The notes under the pieces are model-generated. The model saw only the letters and a program-made list of their open reading frames with translations. It was not told where the DNA came from and made no database searches. From contig JAPPOR010000505.1 in NCBI GenBank assembly GCA_028817905.1, positions 1-33,416 of the forward strand: a DNA stretch of 33,416 bases, read 5' to 3'. Made by a program: the position numbers and the translations under genes. This stretch comes from Myxococcales bacterium. GTDB lineage: Bacteria > Myxococcota_A > Polyangia > Polyangiales > JAFGIB01. Position 1 is the stretch's first letter. The number at the start of each line of letters is the position of its first letter. Below are positions 15,683-22,966 of the stretch, one piece after another.

Positions 15683-16435
15683 GTGCCCACTCGGATTCAG
15701 ACGCTCTCGTTGCTGGCATGGGTCGCGACCGTGACCACCCCCGCGGGCGCAGTCGCCCAGGACGTGCTCCTGGAGCTCCCGGCCGAGGTTCGGAGCATCC
15801 TGCCGGAACGCCAGGCCGATGCCCGCTCCCCCCTGCGGCTGGGCGCCCAGCTGTCGCTGGACCAGGCCGACAGAATGCCATTTTCGCCCGGGGTCAGCCT
15901 CGCGCTTCGCCCGCGCGACTGGCGCATGGGCAGCGACGAGTCTCGGCTGGGCGCGCAGTTCGGCGCCGGGCTGCGCGCACCCACCCACGGCAGCGCCGGG
16001 CGAGCGGCCGAGCGCAGCCGCATCCTGGGCCCGGCGGTGGTGGTGGAGCCGGTGCTGATGGCCAGCCACGGCGTCCTGCCCGGCTTGCTGCTCGCAGCCC
16101 GCGGGTTCGCGCGCGTCGAGTGGCAACTGGCGCGCGTGGCGGACCAGGCCCGGGCGCCGCTCTTCCTGGCCGCCGGGTTGCAGGGGGGCGTCGGTGTGGG
16201 CCCCTGCTACGCCGCGCTCGATCTCTCCGTGGCGCGCCATGTCTGGGACGGAGGCACGGCCGGCGAGTTCCTGCGCGTGGCCGAGGAGACTCCGCGCGTC
16301 GCGCTGCTCGCTGTGGTGGACGTATGGACCCACGTGCAGGTCTTCGCCCGGTTGACGCTCAACGACGACCCATCAAAACGTGGCACCCTCTGGACCGCGG
16401 GGCTCGCGGGAAGCGTGGCGGCGATCGATGGCTAG
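15683..16435 (+). CDS. Exported, beta-rich outer-membrane-like protein
   Basis: From GTG 15683 the protein has 250 residues and begins with a signal peptide (VPTRIQTLSLLAWVATVTTP, cleavage likely after AVAQ). A GTG 13 codons upstream is an alternative start. The mature part alternates hydrophobic and polar residues in short strands rich in Gly, Ala, Arg and Val (SPLRLGAQLSLDQADRM; VSLALRPRDWRMG; LLLAARGFARVEWQLARV; HVQVFARLTLNDD), consistent with an outer-membrane beta barrel. I do not recognise a named family. Its stop overlaps the start of the second PAP2 gene by 8 bp, so they are translationally coupled. Confidence 0.7.
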   Translation: MPTRIQTLSLLAWVATVTTPAGAVAQDVLLELPAEVRSILPERQADARSPLRLGAQLSLDQADRMPFSPGVSLALRPRDWRMGSDESRLGAQFGAGLRAPTHGSAGRAAERSRILGPAVVVEPVLMASHGVLPGLLLAARGFARVEWQLARVADQARAPLFLAAGLQGGVGVGPCYAALDLSVARHVWDGGTAGEFLRVAEETPRVALLAVVDVWTHVQVFARLTLNDDPSKRGTLWTAGLAGSVAAIDG

Positions 16436-17300
16436 GTTCGCGTGCATCTTCAGCCTGCTGCTCGCGTCGAGAGCGCACGCCCAGCAGCCGTCGGACGGGG
16501 CCCAACTGCACTGGTCGCCCCACCGGCGCGTGGGTCTTGTCGAGTATGCGGTCACGCTGGGCTCCCCGGTGCTGCTGCGCATGGCGAACTACGCGCTGAC
16601 CGAGCCCAGTTCGGCGCGCCTGGGCAGCGGGGTGCTGTTCGACGACGACGCGCGCGACGCCCTGCGATTGCGCAGCCGCAACCGGCGTGACGCCGCCGAC
16701 CTCTTCAGCGACGTCACCTGGCTCAGCTCCATGGCCTATCCCTACGTGGACGCCCTGCTTGTGGCCTGGCTACTTCGGGACAGCCCGGACGTGGCCTGGC
16801 AGATGATCGTGATCTCGACCCAGGCCTTCTCGATCACCTCTTTTGTGACCGAGCTGTCGATCCACCACGCGGCGCGCGAACGGCCCGGGCAGCAGGAGTG
16901 CGCGGTGGACCCGAACTACGCGCCAACCTGCAGCAGCAACGCCTCATTCCACAGCTTCCCGAGCGGGCACACGGCGGGTGCCTTCGTCGGAGCCGGCCTC
17001 GCGTGCGCCCACCACCTGAACCTGCCGCTCTACGACGGCGGCGCGGCAGACGTGGTGGCCTGCGGCCTGGCCCTGACCTGGGCCTCCGCCAACGCCCTCG
17101 CTCGCATCGCGTCCGACCGCCACTGGGTCAGCGACGTGATCGTCGGCGCCGGTATCGGGCTCTCGTTGGGGTGGCTGATGCCCGAGCTGCTCTACTTTGC
17201 CGACCCGGAGGAGGGAGGCCTCTCCACCGGCCGACCGCTCGTCCTGCCCTTTGCCAGCCCTGACGGATCGGTGGGCCTGTTCACCACCGGTACCCTCTGA
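16428..17300 (+). CDS. PAP2-family phosphatase paralogue with altered motif 1
   Basis: The 290-residue protein starts at ATG 16428, giving a clean signal peptide (MARFACIFSLLLASRAHAQQ). Motif 2 is canonical, PSGH at 178-181, and motif 3 is R226-x5-H232-x3-D236 (RIASDRHWVSD). Motif 1 retains R152-P153, but the lysine seven residues before that arginine is replaced by Ile145 (SIHHAARERP); a His pair nearby may compensate. The gene is coupled to the beta-barrel-like protein and is paralogous to the divergent PAP2 protein, which has the lysine but a variant motif 2. A lipid phosphatase of the periplasmic face or outer membrane is the best guess. Loss of the lysine could weaken or change the phosphate specificity. 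Confidence 0.88.
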   Translation: MARFACIFSLLLASRAHAQQPSDGAQLHWSPHRRVGLVEYAVTLGSPVLLRMANYALTEPSSARLGSGVLFDDDARDALRLRSRNRRDAADLFSDVTWLSSMAYPYVDALLVAWLLRDSPDVAWQMIVISTQAFSITSFVTELSIHHAARERPGQQECAVDPNYAPTCSSNASFHSFPSGHTAGAFVGAGLACAHHLNLPLYDGGAADVVACGLALTWASANALARIASDRHWVSDVIVGAGIGLSLGWLMPELLYFADPEEGGLSTGRPLVLPFASPDGSVGLFTTGTL

Positions 17301-17334
17301 AGCGAAACCCCAGGCTGTCTGCCATTTGAATTCT

Positions 17335-17379
17335 TGGTCGGGGCAGCCCGATTCGAACGGGCGACCTCATGCTCCCAAA
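17335..17379. repeat. Left attachment site: 45-bp duplicate of the tRNA-Pro 3' part
   Basis: The 45 bp are identical to 33168-33212, the part of tRNA-Pro that runs from the anticodon loop through the encoded CCA. Identity stops abruptly in the anticodon loop, a usual crossover site for tyrosine integrases. No 5' half of the tRNA is present here, so this copy is not a functional tRNA. Confidence 0.92.
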
Positions 17380-17497
17380 CCGCCCCACGGGGTCTCAGAC
17401 GCGGACGGACATGGACTGCAACTGCATGAAAATACGCTTGTTTTCGGCACGCCCGGCTTGACGCTGAGTGCGCTGAATGGTCATGGTTGGACGCGAA

Positions 17498-17520
17498 AGG
17501 TTGCCCCAGAGGTTGCCCCA
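17498..17520. repeat. Tandem AGGTTGCCCCA repeats beside the integrase gene
   Basis: Two 11-bp copies at 17498-17508 and 17510-17520 have a 12-bp period. They lie between the att core and the integrase start, where arm-type integrase or excisionase sites are expected. Confidence 0.5.
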
Positions 17521-17546
17521 AACCTCACCGCAGTCGGTCGCGATCC

Positions 17547-18914
17547 ATGCCCCAGTACAAACGCTCTCCCCACCCAGGCGTCGTCCTCGCCAAGCGCACC
17601 AGGAAACGCGACGGCGTGATCACCGTCACCTGGCGCGCACGCTACAGGGACCCCGACACGCTGCTCATGGTCTGGGAGACCCTGGAGCCCACGCTCTCGA
17701 ACGCGACCGCCCGAAAGACCTGGGCCAAGCAGAAGTCCGAAGCGCTCTCGAGGCGACGTGCCGAGCTCGCCAGCGGTGCCCCGATCAAGACCCACACCCC
17801 GATCGAGAACGCCACCGACGACTTCATCACGTCCTGCAAGCACCGCCTGCGCACGTCGACCGTGACCCACTACGGCCACGGGTGCACCAAGTTCCGAGAC
17901 TGGGCCGTGCGCCGCGGCATCCACTTCACCGAATCACTGACCCCGCCCGAGCTGGTCGCATACCGGGAGCATGTCATCTCGGAACGCCGACGGGCCCCAA
18001 AGGCCGGCGGCACCCGCGGTACTCGCGCGACCACCGGCGAAAAACGCTCCCCCGAGTCGACCAACACGTACCTGCGCACGACCGAGACCCTACTCCTCCA
18101 CTGGCGCTCGCTCGGCTTGACCCCCACACTCCACCGCGACGACATCTCCGAATCGCTCAAGCCCCTACGAGCACGACGAGAGCCGGCCGAGTTCCTGCGG
18201 ACCCCGGATCTCCAGCTCCTGTTGTTAGCATCCGTTAAGCAGTACACCGCGATGTACACCGAGACACGCGACGAGCACGCCGGGCGTCGACCCCTCGGCA
18301 CGACCCCCAAGCACACCCCGATCGCCCCCTTCGTCGCCTTCATGCTGCTCTCCGGCTGCCGGCGTTCAGAAGGCCTGAGCCTCCGATGGCCGCTGGTACA
18401 ACTGAACGCAACCGACCGCGAGGGCCGCACAGTCGGCGAGATACGCCTGCCAGCAGAGATCCCCAAGACCCACCAAGCGCGAACGATCGGCCTCGAGGTC
18501 TCCCCCGGCCTGCACCGCCTCCTCAGCACCATCAAACCCACGACAGCCCGCTCCATGGGCCATCTGTTCTGCGGACACCAACCCTACACCGTCGACCTCG
18601 TCGAAACCGCACGCGCCCGCTTGATGGCCGAATACGGCGCCCCCAAGTTTTCCTGGCAAGTGCTGCGTTCCACCTGCGCCACCTTTCTGACCAACGCCCC
18701 CGGGATCTGGGGCGCCGCCACCGTGTTCCTCAGCGCCCGGCAGCTCGGACACAGTGTGGCCGTCGCCGAGAAGCACTACCTCGGTGAACACCGAGGCGTC
18801 CCCCGGGAGGCGCGCACGCTGGAAGCCGCGATGGGGATCGATGCGCAGCTTGAGGCGGTGACCGCTGCCGCTCGGCCATCGTCCCAGGCGTTGCGCCTGG
18901 TCACGAGTCAGTAG
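17547..18914 (+). CDS. Tyrosine recombinase (island integrase)
   Basis: The 455-residue protein from ATG 17547 begins MPQYKRSPHPGVVLAKRTRK; the upstream TTG-started frame would translate the repeat region and is not used. An N-terminal SAM-like core-binding domain spans about residues 85-185. The catalytic domain shows SGCRRSEGLSLRW (Arg272), a beta-hairpin lysine in IPKTHQARTIGL (Lys307), WQVLRSTCATFL (Arg374), LGHS (His402) and the nucleophile in KHYL (Tyr411). The histidine usually at the H-x-L-R position is Gln371. It would catalyse site-specific integration and excision at the tRNA-Pro 3' end. It reads from the left att site into the island. The gene appears intact. Confidence 0.93.
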   Translation: MPQYKRSPHPGVVLAKRTRKRDGVITVTWRARYRDPDTLLMVWETLEPTLSNATARKTWAKQKSEALSRRRAELASGAPIKTHTPIENATDDFITSCKHRLRTSTVTHYGHGCTKFRDWAVRRGIHFTESLTPPELVAYREHVISERRRAPKAGGTRGTRATTGEKRSPESTNTYLRTTETLLLHWRSLGLTPTLHRDDISESLKPLRARREPAEFLRTPDLQLLLLASVKQYTAMYTETRDEHAGRRPLGTTPKHTPIAPFVAFMLLSGCRRSEGLSLRWPLVQLNATDREGRTVGEIRLPAEIPKTHQARTIGLEVSPGLHRLLSTIKPTTARSMGHLFCGHQPYTVDLVETARARLMAEYGAPKFSWQVLRSTCATFLTNAPGIWGAATVFLSARQLGHSVAVAEKHYLGEHRGVPREARTLEAAMGIDAQLEAVTAAARPSSQALRLVTSQ

Positions 18915-19002
18915 TGGGCAACGCACGTTCATACTCATGGCCCTCAGCCTCGGCAGTCAGGGCCACCGAAGACGAATCAGCGGGGCGCGCCGCCGTCGCA
19001 CG

Positions 19003-19632
19003 TCAGAAATAGTGGTCCGGCAAGGTCATCCTCTTCAAGAATCCCTGCACCGCCTGGTTGTTGTACTTCGTCAACATGCTGTGGGGGCAGTAGTACTCGT
19101 GCCCTGCTGGCACGTGGTTTCCCTTCCATTCTCTATACAAGTAGTCGGGAATGCAGAAGGCCACTCGAAGAAAGCGTACGGGAAGAACGTGGTCATACGT
19201 CGGAGCCTCGGCGAACGTACCACACGCCCTCCAGCGGGGACGGGCCGCGCCTCCCGCGATACCTACCGCCTCGGTGAGCCATGCGCGTGGCAAGCAGGCA
19301 ATGACGCTACCCACGGTAGGCATGTAGCGCGATCGCTTGTCGTAGAGGTTCTGCCGGCTACCACTCACTTCCACGGCCACTGCATCCACGAACGAATCCG
19401 GAACGATATAGAACCACAGGCCATCCGGTTGCGTCTTGAACACCTCTGTGCCCGGAAGCCGAAGGGTGGGCGTTGTCGCCTGACCTTCCTTCGGCTGTGC
19501 TTGTATCCAATAACCACCATCATGCAGCGACGCCCACAGCATGGAAGTTCGCGTTGGCCATCCCCGTAGGATCTCCTTTGCCTCTCCATCCGTCAGGTTG
19601 TGCTTGTCGCGGATATGGTCCCATTTCGCCAT
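19003..19632 (-). CDS. Unknown protein downstream of the Res gene
   Basis: The 209-residue protein starts at ATG 19632 (MAKWDHIRDKHNLTDGEAKE), preceded by an AGGAAGAGG stretch; the frame extends 27 codons further but that part is low quality. It has no signal peptide or membrane helix. It is rich in aromatic residues and Pro (HDGGYWIQAQ; DGLWFYIVPDSFVDAVAVEV; RFLRVAFCIPDYLYREWKG; GHEYYCPH). I do not recognise the family and see no catalytic motif. It follows the Res-S24 gene on the same strand after 193 bp and could be an accessory subunit of that system, or independent cargo. Confidence 0.75.
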   Translation of the reverse strand: MAKWDHIRDKHNLTDGEAKEILRGWPTRTSMLWASLHDGGYWIQAQPKEGQATTPTLRLPGTEVFKTQPDGLWFYIVPDSFVDAVAVEVSGSRQNLYDKRSRYMPTVGSVIACLPRAWLTEAVGIAGGAARPRWRACGTFAEAPTYDHVLPVRFLRVAFCIPDYLYREWKGNHVPAGHEYYCPHSMLTKYNNQAVQGFLKRMTLPDHYF

Positions 19633-19825
19633 TGGCCTCTTCCTCCCCGTACTGCACGCGCTGCGAAGCACAGCATACGCGGCCGTAGAAGCCACGGTCG
19701 CGCCAGCTCTCAACGCCTCCGACCATCAACTGGCCTCCCGGTGATCTCCGAGTCCAACACCACGCGCAACTCAAACCACTCGCCATCTCACTTTGCGTCC
19801 CGACCGCCCGGAATCCTGGAACGCT

Positions 19826-22800
19826 TCATCCCGGTGCCACGCCAATACCAAGCACCTCGACCAGCTCGGCGATGACAGTCATCTCCCCGTCCTGCAAGTC
19901 CTCAAGGACGATTGGCTGATAGGTCGGGTCGGTCGAATCAGGCTTCAAGACGACCCGAGAGTGCTTCCACGAGCCCTCCCCGTCTGCTTCCTTCTCGCTC
20001 TCGTAGACCTTTACCGTGTACGTTCCGCCGTGCTCGGGGTCTTGAATGTCTCGGTGCTGGGCAAGGACCACCTTCCCCTGCCGCGTGCCGCCCGGATGCA
20101 ACCGCCACAGGCACCAGGCGCCGTTGGGGATCCGGCGGTTCATCGATTCCCCCACGACTTGAGCGACGAACAAGGACTCGGACGGCTTGCGGCCGCCGCC
20201 GAGCTCCGCCCAATCGTAGTCGGCCTCGTCAACTGATTGCACTGGCGAGAAGCCGCCCGCGGCGGCCTTCAGCTCGAGCAAAGGCACGCAGTTATGGTAC
20301 GGCTTGGCGACTTCGCGCTCGAGTCGTCGAAAGGGAAGAATGGTCGCTGCGATGGGAATGTTGACGTCGAAGTCGACGGCTACGTTGGACCGGTAGATCT
20401 CCGCCGCGGTCTTCTGGTCGTGCAGCACAGCCAGGCGTACTGCTTCGTCCTTCAAGTCGAGGACTCTCATGCGTCCGTCGATCTCGGCCAGGGCCTCGAT
20501 GCGGTGGAACGCACGTCCGAACTCCTCGGCGTACTTCGCGAGGGCCTTGAGTTTCATCGGCGCGTCGTCGAGGTGATGTCCATGTGGGTCGAGGATGGAC
20601 GCGACGACCTTTCCACTGACCTCGTGGAAGAACACGAAGTCGGGGTGCATGGACCGCCAGTTCCCGGTATCGTCGTCCCGGTAGGCAACTCCGAGCGAAT
20701 CGACCGCAGCTCGAGACGGGTTGCGGTACCAGCCACACACGTTGGGGCGTGCGAGTTCGGCCCGCACCACATCTCGCTCCCAACTGTTAAGCGACGTCAA
20801 TGGGAACTGCCCGTCGTCGTCCGCCATCAGATGTAGCGGCGCTAGTGGCGCCGGGACGATCTCGTCGCCTTCTTCAACCGAGAAGCCCTCGACGCGGGTT
20901 CTGGGAGGCCGGAGGACCCCGATTTGCGGGTCGGTAGCCATCGCGCGGATGTCCTCGTACTCTTGCTGGCGCGCGTCGGGAAGCCCCATGAGGGCTACCC
21001 GGTTCTCGGCGAACAGACGGTCGGTCAGCTCGAGGGCCTCACGGTCCACTTTGTCGCGCGCTTCCTTGACGGTGGCGAGGGCGGCGGCCTTCACGTACGC
21101 CTCACGCAGCCCGTCGTCATCGGCATCCTCCTCGTCGGGACCCGCCAGGCGGTTCACGTACGATTGTGCGACATCGGCGCCGAAGGCTTTCTTCGCTGCC
21201 TCGAACCCCGAACGGATAGCACGGTCATCCGCCCGCTCGACGAACTCTGCATACGTCAGACCCGCCTTGCCGAAGCGTCCTGCGATTTGCTTGACATGAA
21301 CGTCCCACACTTCCTGAATAGCTGCATCCAGCTTGTCCTCGTACCGTTTGGCATAGGCCTCGAGAATGAGGTGCAGCTCGTTCTCCACTCTGTGCAACGC
21401 GCCCAGCGACACACCGTCCGCCGATAGCGCCTGGGCCAGCGCGACCAGCCGCTTCACCGGCCGGGCTCCACGCTGCGGAAGGGTCTGCGTGGGAAGAGAC
21501 GCCCATACGTCCCAAACGTCATCAGATACGTTGGGATTGGGTAGCAGCTCCTTGCCATCGAGCACTGCCTTCTTTTCGCCGCCCGGCATGGCTTCCAGAT
21601 CGCCGGTCAAGTAACGGACCACCTTCACGGCGGTAGCTCGGTCGAAGAACGGCAGGATGCAGTCGACCGCGTTTAGCCGCTCATCGCCTGGGATGCGACG
21701 AGCCAGCGGGTTGCGGACCATGCGTCCGAGAAGCTGGGTGATGTGAGTGTTGTCCTTGGCGGGCCGAAACGAGACCAGCACCTCGGCGCGAGGGCAATCC
21801 CAGCCCGTCGAGATCGCGTCCTTGGCGATCAAGACGCGCACCTCCGGTGTTTCCTGCACGCGTTGAGGTTCGATCCATCTCACCTCCCATGCACCGTAGG
21901 TCTGCGTGGAGCGCTCGCCCAGCACGTGCCTGACCGCGGTAGCGCGCAAGTCCGGATATTCTGCGACGATGGTATCGAGCGCCACGCCGACGTCATCGGG
22001 GTTGGGCGTGTTCGGCGTTTGGAGCACAAGAAGGGGCTGAACGGGATCCCGGAGTCCTTGGGAGCTGGCGTATTCGGACCAGCGAGCCGTCGCCTCCCTT
22101 AGCTTGCGCGAAGCTCGGCGCACCAGGACGGAGTCGAAGTTGCCGACCTCGTCGGGAATGTCCAGAACAAGGGTGTCCTTGACGAGGCCGGATTCCTGCA
22201 CCCGGACGGGGTCGACCACAACCGCCTGCAGAATGCGTCGGTTCCCGGCGATCTCAGCTTCCTTCATCGCCGCCTCAAAGCGGGCGCTGGTCGCCGAAAT
22301 GCCCCACACGATGGGGATAGGTGGCCGCTGGCGCGTCCCGTTGATAAGACGGCGAACGATGGTTGGCTTGTCGCGGGTGGCCTTGCTGTTGAAACCGCGG
22401 TGCGCCTCGTCAAGCACAAAGTAGAGCGTGAGGTCCTCGGCTTCGACCGTGTTGGCGAGCGTCTGCCAGATGGTCCATCCTTGCATGTCGGGCGCGGCAG
22501 CCGTGATCGCGGGCATCTGCTCTTGAGGCCCACTAACAGGCTCAACGTGCCCGCGGGTCAGAAGGGAACTCTTGGTCAGCTTCTGTGTGTTCAGAAAGTA
22601 GACCTTGCCGGGATCGAGCCGTGGCTTGGCGAATGGCGGCTCGATTTGCACCAGGTTCGAGTACGTGAACTTCTCGGAGGCCTGGCGCAGACGGTTGAAG
22701 GTCTGCATGTTCAGGCTCGGATCATCGGAGAACCAGATGACCACAGCGCCAGGGTCTGGATCGAAGTCAAAGGCCTCGTTGCCCCAGAAGAGCGCCTCAA

Positions 22801-22966
22801 TCGCTGCCGCGGCCATCACCGTCTTGCCAGCGCCAGTGGTGGCCGTGAGCGAGAAGGCCGAGAGCTCCCGCTTACCTGGGTTCTTGAAATTGTCGCGGGC
22901 CCGCCGGAGATTGGAGAGGACGTCGTCTACGGCATCGGCCTGGTAGTCCTTGAGCGTGAACCTCAC
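19826..22966 (-). CDS. Type III restriction Res subunit with C-terminal S24 (LexA-like) peptidase domain
   Basis: The 1046-residue protein is an SF2 helicase-nuclease. Walker A is TATTGAGKT (41-49), DEAH is at 186-189, SAT at 224-226, and helicase motifs V-VI are DAISTGWDCPRAEVLVSFRP and QLLGRMVRNP. A nuclease-like region follows with HPDF (774-777) and SILDPHGHHLDDA (about 790-802), the PD-x-(D/E)xK-like site of this Res family. Beyond it lies an extra domain: FVAQVVGESMNRRIPNGAWC (Ser941 in G-E-S-M-N) and GTYTVKVYE (Lys986). These are the Ser and Lys positions of LexA/UmuD/phage-repressor S24 peptidases. The ATG overlaps the stop of the mod gene by 4 bp. It would translocate on and cleave unmodified DNA with Mod; the S24 domain suggests self-cleavage or damage-responsive control. 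Confidence 0.92.
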   Translation of the reverse strand: MRFTLKDYQADAVDDVLSNLRRARDNFKNPGKRELSAFSLTATTGAGKTVMAAAAIEALFWGNEAFDFDPDPGAVVIWFSDDPSLNMQTFNRLRQASEKFTYSNLVQIEPPFAKPRLDPGKVYFLNTQKLTKSSLLTRGHVEPVSGPQEQMPAITAAAPDMQGWTIWQTLANTVEAEDLTLYFVLDEAHRGFNSKATRDKPTIVRRLINGTRQRPPIPIVWGISATSARFEAAMKEAEIAGNRRILQAVVVDPVRVQESGLVKDTLVLDIPDEVGNFDSVLVRRASRKLREATARWSEYASSQGLRDPVQPLLVLQTPNTPNPDDVGVALDTIVAEYPDLRATAVRHVLGERSTQTYGAWEVRWIEPQRVQETPEVRVLIAKDAISTGWDCPRAEVLVSFRPAKDNTHITQLLGRMVRNPLARRIPGDERLNAVDCILPFFDRATAVKVVRYLTGDLEAMPGGEKKAVLDGKELLPNPNVSDDVWDVWASLPTQTLPQRGARPVKRLVALAQALSADGVSLGALHRVENELHLILEAYAKRYEDKLDAAIQEVWDVHVKQIAGRFGKAGLTYAEFVERADDRAIRSGFEAAKKAFGADVAQSYVNRLAGPDEEDADDDGLREAYVKAAALATVKEARDKVDREALELTDRLFAENRVALMGLPDARQQEYEDIRAMATDPQIGVLRPPRTRVEGFSVEEGDEIVPAPLAPLHLMADDDGQFPLTSLNSWERDVVRAELARPNVCGWYRNPSRAAVDSLGVAYRDDDTGNWRSMHPDFVFFHEVSGKVVASILDPHGHHLDDAPMKLKALAKYAEEFGRAFHRIEALAEIDGRMRVLDLKDEAVRLAVLHDQKTAAEIYRSNVAVDFDVNIPIAATILPFRRLEREVAKPYHNCVPLLELKAAAGGFSPVQSVDEADYDWAELGGGRKPSESLFVAQVVGESMNRRIPNGAWCLWRLHPGGTRQGKVVLAQHRDIQDPEHGGTYTVKVYESEKEADGEGSWKHSRVVLKPDSTDPTYQPIVLEDLQDGEMTVIAELVEVLGIGVAPG

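Noticed and set aside
14643-15881. 412-residue minus-strand frame overlapping the first PAP2 gene
   Set aside because: The PAP2 motifs are in the other frame; this one is Gly/Arg/Ala-rich and has no motif.
17335-17379. Second tRNA-Pro gene
   Set aside because: Only the 3' part is present; the D arm and acceptor 5' strand are missing. It is an att duplicate.
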